A stretch of 5,901 nt of DNA from positions 1 to 5,901 of the forward strand of contig CAZSYU010000162.1 of NCBI GenBank assembly GCA_964611345.1. The letters are read 5' to 3'. The notes beneath the pieces were generated by a model. The model was not told the DNA's origin. It did no database searches and worked only from the letters and a program-made list of their open reading frames with translations. The position numbers and the translations under genes were made by a program. This DNA comes from JALZVT01 sp964611345 (GTDB lineage: Bacteria > Pseudomonadota > Gammaproteobacteria > Pseudomonadales > Azotimanducaceae). This document shows positions 1 to 3,859 of this stretch, piece after piece (position 1 is the first letter of the stretch; each line of letters opens with the position of its first letter).

Positions 1-64
1 GTCTGTTCATTGCGCTTCGTCTGTTCATTGCGCTTCGTCTGTTCATTGCGCTTCGTCTGTTCAT
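1..64 (-). CDS. Possible start of ccmE overlapping the ccmD end (partial, tentative)
   Basis: ccmE normally follows ccmD, often with overlapping ends, and encodes the periplasmic haem chaperone anchored by an N-terminal membrane helix. In the frame shifted by one from ccmD, the repeat reads MNRRSA three times and then MNR, with ATG codons at 64-62, 46-44, 28-26 and 10-8, and no stop before the edge. CcmE proteins commonly begin with Met-Asn followed by a basic stretch (E. coli: MNIRRKNRL), so MNRR fits. None of the ATGs has a strong Shine-Dalgarno sequence, so translation would probably depend on coupling to ccmD. The diagnostic body of CcmE is outside the window. The real start could be any of these ATGs or a later one. 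Confidence 0.35.
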   Translation of the reverse strand, partial: MNRRSAMNRRSAMNRRSAMNR

Positions 65-72
65 TGCGCTTC
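1..72 (-). repeat. Perfect 18-bp tandem repeat, four copies, in the ccmD 3' end
   Basis: The plus-strand unit GTCTGTTCATTGCGCTTC occurs four times without mismatch at 1-18, 19-36, 37-54 and 55-72; the next bases (GCTTGGGCC) break the pattern. The array touches the window edge, so more copies may follow. The unit is six codons long, so a copy change keeps the reading frame. On the minus strand it reads KRNEQT in the ccmD frame and MNRRSA in a second frame; the third frame contains a stop (TGA). There are no spacers, so it is not a CRISPR array. Confidence 0.97.
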
Positions 73-251
73 GCTTGGGCCGCGAGTTCACGTCGCAACC
101 CGGCGTGGCCAGTAATGCTATGGGCTGCCAGTATGCCCAGCACAAGAAAGGTCAAGCCGTAGGCCAACCAGACGTAGAAGCCATGCTTACCCATGGCTAA
201 AAATTCGCTAAAACTGTTAAACGCCCAAAATGTATCTGTGGGTGCTTGCAC
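1..251 (-). CDS. ccmD: CcmD, haem exporter accessory protein (3' end cut by window edge)
   Basis: CcmD is a small inner-membrane protein of System I cytochrome c biogenesis that associates with CcmABC and is needed to release holo-CcmE. The frame opens at a GTG (251-249) directly after the ccmC stop codon (254-252), with an AAGGGAG ribosome binding site six bases upstream. Residues 14-31 read FSEFLAMGKHGFYVWLAY, the conserved CcmD core. One membrane segment spans about 24-43, followed by a basic, charged tail (RRELAAQAKR, 53-62). An internal ATG (194-192) would drop the conserved FSEFLA part, so the GTG is preferred. From residue 61 the tail becomes a perfect hexapeptide repeat, KRNEQT, four copies, still open at the edge. 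With at least 83 residues it is already longer than most CcmD proteins I know (roughly 50-75). Identity is firm; the true end is unseen. Confidence 0.9.
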   Translation of the reverse strand, partial: MQAPTDTFWAFNSFSEFLAMGKHGFYVWLAYGLTFLVLGILAAHSITGHAGLRRELAAQAKRNEQTKRNEQTKRNEQTKRNEQ

Positions 252-1022
252 CTATAACTCCCTTACCCAGCGCGTGCCTGACTCCTGTCTAAGCACCAGC
301 GTGCGCATCCGTGCAATCAGCACAGTCGCAAAAAAACAATAGAAACCGAGCACGTTGACCAACAATGGCAGGTACATCGAAGCTGGCATGGCCGGTCGTT
401 CGACCACCGAGAAACTGCTGGACTGATGCAATGTATGCCACCATTCCACCGAGTACTTGATGATCGGTATGTTAACCAGCCCCACAATAGCAAGAACTGC
501 GCAGGCTCGCCCTGCTGCTTCGGCTCTAGGGATCGCGCCACGCAGGGCGTACAGAGCAATATACAGAAACAGCATAATGAGGGTCGACACCGTGCGAGCA
601 TCCGACTCCCACCAGGTGCCCCAGGTTGGGCGTCCCCAGATACTGCCGGAAGCAAGCGCCAGTGCGGTCATCCAGAGCCCAATCGGCACCGCCGCCTCAA
701 GCGCGACGTCCGCCATTTTCATGCGCCAGACCAAAAGTACCAGACCCGCAGCACCGCAGAGCATAAAACAGGATTGTGCAACGATCGCCGTCGGCACATG
801 GACAAACATGATTCGATAGCTGTTGCCCTGTTGGTAGTCGATGGGTGCCACGGCCAGCCCCCAGATCGTACCCACGACCAATAGCAGCACCGCAGCCGTG
901 CCAAAGCCGTAAAACCATCGACCACCAATGGCATAGAACCAGCGCGGCGAACCCATTTGATGCCACAGGGTGGTTAACCAGCCGCGCTGTTTATTGCTGG
1001 AAGGCGATTGCTCTGAAGTCAT
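252..1022 (-). CDS. ccmC: CcmC, haem-handling protein that loads CcmE
   Basis: CcmC is a six-helix inner-membrane protein that holds haem at its periplasmic face and attaches it to CcmE. The 256-residue product aligns along its length with E. coli CcmC from memory: DYQQGNSYRIMFVHVP (62-77), WGRPTWGTWW (129-138), NIPIIKYSVEWWHTLHQ (184-200). The two expected haem-ligand histidines are H75 (FVHVP) and H199 (TLHQ). Hydrophobic segments lie near 40-60, 76-98, 113-130, 145-162, 171-190 and 216-238. The frame is open to 1322, but those extra 100 residues lie inside ccmB and do not look like CcmC; the ATG at 1022-1020 is preferred, with a weak AGGGA 11 bases upstream. It starts 14 nt after ccmB and adds about 17 residues at the N-terminus relative to E. 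coli. The WWD motif is atypical: WGTWWESDARTVS where E. coli has WGTWWVWDARLTS. Confidence 0.95.
   Translation of the reverse strand: MTSEQSPSSNKQRGWLTTLWHQMGSPRWFYAIGGRWFYGFGTAAVLLLVVGTIWGLAVAPIDYQQGNSYRIMFVHVPTAIVAQSCFMLCGAAGLVLLVWRMKMADVALEAAVPIGLWMTALALASGSIWGRPTWGTWWESDARTVSTLIMLFLYIALYALRGAIPRAEAAGRACAVLAIVGLVNIPIIKYSVEWWHTLHQSSSFSVVERPAMPASMYLPLLVNVLGFYCFFATVLIARMRTLVLRQESGTRWVREL
258..264 (-). promoter_or_regulatory. Ribosome binding site of ccmD
   Basis: The minus strand reads AAGGGAG, a near-consensus Shine-Dalgarno, followed by six bases (TTATAG) and GTG. It lies inside the last codons of ccmC and supports the GTG at 251 as the ccmD start. Confidence 0.75.
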
Positions 1023-1036
1023 CTGGCCATCATTCC

Positions 1037-1705
1037 CTACTGCTCTGTGCCAATTTTTAGCGCCGCAGCTATCGCAAAGGGTGCAAGTGTAATACTGCCC
1101 GCCAAGAGCGCGCACAATATCAAGAGTGGAAACTCGTGCGTGGCTCCCAACAGCATTGTTTCGGTAACCGCTGTTCCGAAGATCAGTACGGGAACAAACA
1201 ACGGCAAAATTATCAAGGCGAGCAGTGTGCCGCCTCGATTGACACCCACAGTGAGCGCCGCACCAATACCAGCCAGCAGGGTAATCGTCGGCGTACCCAG
1301 CGCCAGACTTAACATCAACCAACCCATCTGCTCAGCGGGCAGATAGAGCATAAATCCGGCCACTGGCGCTAACAGGGTCAGGGGCGCACCGGTCACCAGC
1401 CACTGCGCTGTCGCCTTGCCCAGGACGGCCATGTACAACGGTTGCGCACCAATCACAAGCTGTTCCAGCGAACCATCGTCATAATCCTGCCGATACAGTC
1501 CCTCTACTGACAGCAATGCCGCGAGCAAAGCGAGTACCCAAACCACGCCTGGTGCAATTCTGGCAAGCACGGCAGATTCGGGGCCGATGCCCAATGGAAA
1601 CAGACTGATTACCAACACAAAGAAGGCCAATGGGTTCAGGATCTGACTGGGTTGGCGCAGATTTGCCCGCCAATCACGAGCCAACGATGCGCTGAATGTA
1701 CTCAT
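1037..1705 (-). CDS. ccmB: CcmB, membrane subunit of the Ccm ABC transporter
   Basis: CcmB is the integral membrane partner of the ATPase CcmA; together with CcmC and CcmD they form the complex that uses ATP hydrolysis to free haem-loaded CcmE. The 222-residue length is typical. The N-terminal cytoplasmic start (residues 5-21, with RDWRANLRQPSQ) and the family motif RQDYDDGSLEQLVIG (72-86) are present. Six hydrophobic segments lie near 24-42, 50-69, 98-121, 127-150, 158-180 and 192-216. The ATG (1705-1703) overlaps the ccmA stop in an ATGA arrangement, and there is no clear Shine-Dalgarno, which points to translational coupling with ccmA. The gene ends 14 nt before ccmC. Confidence 0.96.
   Translation of the reverse strand: MSTFSASLARDWRANLRQPSQILNPLAFFVLVISLFPLGIGPESAVLARIAPGVVWVLALLAALLSVEGLYRQDYDDGSLEQLVIGAQPLYMAVLGKATAQWLVTGAPLTLLAPVAGFMLYLPAEQMGWLMLSLALGTPTITLLAGIGAALTVGVNRGGTLLALIILPLFVPVLIFGTAVTETMLLGATHEFPLLILCALLAGSITLAPFAIAAALKIGTEQ
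1702..1705 (-). promoter_or_regulatory. ATGA stop/start overlap, ccmA-ccmB translational coupling
   Basis: The ccmA stop TGA (1704-1702) and the ccmB ATG (1705-1703) overlap. The bases upstream (CTATCCCGGGCCGG) carry no Shine-Dalgarno, so ribosomes ending ccmA probably re-initiate on ccmB, favouring balanced subunit levels. Confidence 0.6.
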
Positions 1706-2397
1706 CCGGCCCGGGATAGTTCGGGAACACCAGCGGGCGTCAATAGCAGCGTACGGTGAGCCGTCGTTGGCAGATCCTGATGGGTGGCACAGACAGCCCC
1801 CCCGCCGGCCGCGATGTGGTTGTCCAAGACCTCACCGAGTAATTGGGCCCCCGCAGGATCGAGCGCCGTCAACGGCTCGTCCAGCAGCCACAAGGGTTCA
1901 CGAGCCAGCAATAGCCGCGCAAGTCCTACCCGGCGTAACTGACCCGCCGACAGTGCGTTGCAACGCACATCTTCATAGCCCCCCAACCCAACCTGCTCAA
2001 GTGCTGCAGAAATGGACTGCGCAAGGGGTGCAAGCATGCCAATGTCTGGGCTCTCTTGGGGTCCTGCTGGTTGCGCTGCCGGTCTATTCGCCAAACCAAC
2101 AAGAAACCGCAAATTCTCAGCCGTCGACAAGTGACCCGAGACGCCTGGCTTGTGACCACCATACACAAACGCCGCGGTTTCGAGCGCGCCAGTGTAATCG
2201 GGGTAAAGCCCGGCGAGTGCACGCAGAAGCGTTGATTTACCCGCACCATTGGCACCCCGCAGCGCAAGCAATTCACCGGCGTACAGCGTGACACTCAAAC
2301 CACTAAACAGCGCTCGGCCATCGCGAATGCACTCCAGCGCATCGATACGTAATAGCTCCGGGGCTTGGGTCGGGGACCGGGTTGGGGCCGCGTTCAT
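1702..2397 (-). CDS. ccmA: CcmA, ATPase subunit of the Ccm ABC transporter
   Basis: Cytoplasmic ATP-binding subunit that pairs with CcmB. ABC motifs appear in order: Walker A GANGAGKST (48-56), a GGHKPGVSGHLSTAENL segment at the Q-loop position (80-96) as in other CcmA proteins, signature LSAGQ (149-153), Walker B LWLLDEP (169-175), D-loop TALD (177-180) and switch histidine H206 (ATHQ). At 231 residues it is longer than E. coli CcmA (about 207). The extra length comes from about 13 residues before the conserved ELLRIDALECIRDGR start and a Pro/Ala-rich stretch at 104-127 between the Q-loop and the signature. The ATG (2397-2395) shares one base with the ppnN stop (TGATG). No strong ribosome binding site is seen, so coupled translation is likely. 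All catalytic residues are intact. Confidence 0.96.
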   Translation of the reverse strand: MNAAPTRSPTQAPELLRIDALECIRDGRALFSGLSVTLYAGELLALRGANGAGKSTLLRALAGLYPDYTGALETAAFVYGGHKPGVSGHLSTAENLRFLVGLANRPAAQPAGPQESPDIGMLAPLAQSISAALEQVGLGGYEDVRCNALSAGQLRRVGLARLLLAREPLWLLDEPLTALDPAGAQLLGEVLDNHIAAGGGAVCATHQDLPTTAHRTLLLTPAGVPELSRAG

Positions 2398-2399
2398 CA
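2395..2399 (-). promoter_or_regulatory. TGATG stop/start overlap, ppnN-ccmA translational coupling
   Basis: The ppnN stop TGA (2399-2397) shares its last base with the ccmA ATG (2397-2395). Only a poor purine stretch (TAAGCGA) precedes it. This ties ccmA translation to ppnN, although the two encode unrelated functions. Confidence 0.55.
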
Positions 2400-3827
2400 G
2401 TCGCTTACTAACCGATAACAGGGCTCGTATTTAGTAGCACCAGGCAACTTCATTCTTCCCTGCGCCACAAACGCTTGCAGCACACCGTCGAGAGCCTGGG
2501 TTATTTCAGCATCGCCACGAATTTCCAGCGGCCCAAACTCACGCACTCGCGCAACGCCTTCGGCCTTCACATTACCTGCAACAATCGCGGAGAAAACCCG
2601 ACGCAAATTTACCGCCAGCTCGTGTGCCGGCAAGTCTCTGCTCAGCGACAATGCCCGCACGTTGTCATGGGTTGCATCAAACGGATGTTGATGACCCGAA
2701 GGAATATGCAGCTGCCAGTTAAAATAGAAGGCATCCCCGGTATGCCGACGCTGGCTGCGCACCTTCTTTATCGCCCGCCCCATGCGTCGCGCAACCCCAC
2801 GCGCATCGCCAACAATCACTTTGTAGTAGCGCCTGGCTGCCTCGCCCAACACCGTCGTGATCAGGCCATCCAGCTGGGCGAAGTAATCCGCACTGGATTC
2901 AGGGCCGGTAAAAATAAGCGGCAACTCGATATCTGCGTTTTTGGGATCCATTAAAATGCCAAGCATGTACAGCACTTCTTCGGCTGTACCTACACCTCCC
3001 GGAAAAACAATAATGCCGTGACCCATACGCACAAAGGCTTCAAGGCGTTTTTCGATATCCGGCAAAATAACCAGATGATTGACCATGGGGTTTGGCGACT
3101 CTGCCGCAATAATTCCAGGTTCGGTCAGGCCAATGTAACGCGCCCCGGTGCTGCGCTGTTTCGCGTGGCCAATCGCTGCGCCTTTCATTGGTCCTTTCAT
3201 CGCGCCTGGCCCGCAGCCCGTGCAGATGTCGAGTCCGCGTAGCCCAAGGTGATAGCCCACCTCTTTGGTGTACTCATATTCAGGTCGGGCAATGGAATGA
3301 CCACCCCAGCACACCACCAGATTTGGTTTTAGATCGGGGTCCAGCAAACGGGCATTGCGCAATATTTGAAATACTGCATCGGTAATGCCGCTGCTGTCAC
3401 TTAAATCGTAGCGTGGGGAGCCCTCCACTTCTGTCGCGGTGTAGACGACATCACGCAACACGGCAAACAAATGCTCGCGCACTCCTTCGACCATGCGATC
3501 ATCGACAAAGGCGATGCGGGGTGCGTTGCGTACAAGCAGTTTTAGTCCGCGGCTGCGGCGCGACACCTCGATGCGAAAGTTGGCGAACCGCTCAAACAGC
3601 TCTGTAGCATCATCACCATCGTCACCGGTGTTAAGTACCGCAAGGGCACAGCGTCGAAAGGTTTCAAGCATCTCCAAATGCTGCGGCGACTGGGTAGCCT
3701 GCGTCAGCACTTCAATTTCGCGCTGGCTCAGCAGTTCCATGGTGCCACGCGGACCAACCTGGGTATCTACGGTTTTTGGCCCAGAAGGATGCTCCTTCTC
3801 TTCAACCTGCGGTGCACTGTCAATCAT
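2397..3827 (-). CDS. ppnN: PpnN (YgdH)-type nucleoside 5'-monophosphate nucleosidase, LOG family
   Basis: PpnN cleaves purine and pyrimidine nucleoside monophosphates to the base and ribose 5-phosphate in the cytoplasm; the E. coli enzyme is controlled by (p)ppGpp. The 476-residue product matches E. coli PpnN (about 454) along its whole length. The N-terminal domain (about 25-160) includes FAVLRD and FQILRNAR. The central Rossmann-like LOG domain (about 165-345) carries VVCWGGHSI (171-179), ICTGCGPGAMKGPMKGAA (201-218), DIEKRLEAFVR (257-267) and the family hallmark PGGVGTAEE (276-284). The C-terminal domain (about 350-476) includes RRHTGDAFYFNW, AGNVK and FVAQGRMKLPG. The ATG at 3827-3825 gives about 20 residues more than E. 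coli before the aligned GTMELLSQ; no clear ribosome binding site supports it, and M30 is an alternative. It lies 32 nt after the receptor and overlaps ccmA by one base. Older databases label such proteins lysine decarboxylase, which is misleading. Confidence 0.94.
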   Translation of the reverse strand: MIDSAPQVEEKEHPSGPKTVDTQVGPRGTMELLSQREIEVLTQATQSPQHLEMLETFRRCALAVLNTGDDGDDATELFERFANFRIEVSRRSRGLKLLVRNAPRIAFVDDRMVEGVREHLFAVLRDVVYTATEVEGSPRYDLSDSSGITDAVFQILRNARLLDPDLKPNLVVCWGGHSIARPEYEYTKEVGYHLGLRGLDICTGCGPGAMKGPMKGAAIGHAKQRSTGARYIGLTEPGIIAAESPNPMVNHLVILPDIEKRLEAFVRMGHGIIVFPGGVGTAEEVLYMLGILMDPKNADIELPLIFTGPESSADYFAQLDGLITTVLGEAARRYYKVIVGDARGVARRMGRAIKKVRSQRRHTGDAFYFNWQLHIPSGHQHPFDATHDNVRALSLSRDLPAHELAVNLRRVFSAIVAGNVKAEGVARVREFGPLEIRGDAEITQALDGVLQAFVAQGRMKLPGATKYEPCYRLVSD

Positions 3828-3859
3828 TTGCTGTTCACTTGCGTACTGTTTACTGACGT
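3828..3859 (-). other. Short receptor-ppnN intergenic gap
   Basis: These 32 bases separate the receptor stop (TAG, 3862-3860) from the ppnN ATG. I see no stem-loop with a T-run, no -35/-10 pair that could fit, and no strong Shine-Dalgarno. Read-through from the receptor into ppnN is therefore likely, though an internal promoter within the receptor 3' end cannot be excluded by eye. Confidence 0.5.

Noticed and set aside
1..72. CRISPR array
   Set aside because: The units are directly abutting 18-bp copies with no spacers and they continue an open coding frame.
192..194. ATG as the ccmD start instead of the GTG at 251
   Set aside because: It would remove the conserved FSEFLA segment and lacks the AAGGGAG ribosome binding site found before the GTG.
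241..252. Inverted repeat GGTGCTTGCACC at the ccmD start as a hairpin or operator
   Set aside because: The arms are only five bases with a two-base centre, too short for a stable hairpin, and it encodes the first codons of ccmD; probably chance.
426..884. Plus-strand open frames opposite ccmC (also 457-819 and 845-1060)
   Set aside because: They are antisense shadows of a well-conserved gene, with low-complexity basic composition, no recognisable domain and no ribosome binding site.
1023..1322. 100-residue N-terminal extension of the ccmC reading frame
   Set aside because: It lies wholly inside ccmB in another frame, is rich in Cys, His and Arg unlike a membrane protein start, and CcmC similarity begins only after the ATG at 1022.
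1767..2291. 174-residue plus-strand open frame opposite ccmA
   Set aside because: It is Arg/Pro/His-rich, has no family resemblance and lies fully opposite the intact ABC ATPase gene.
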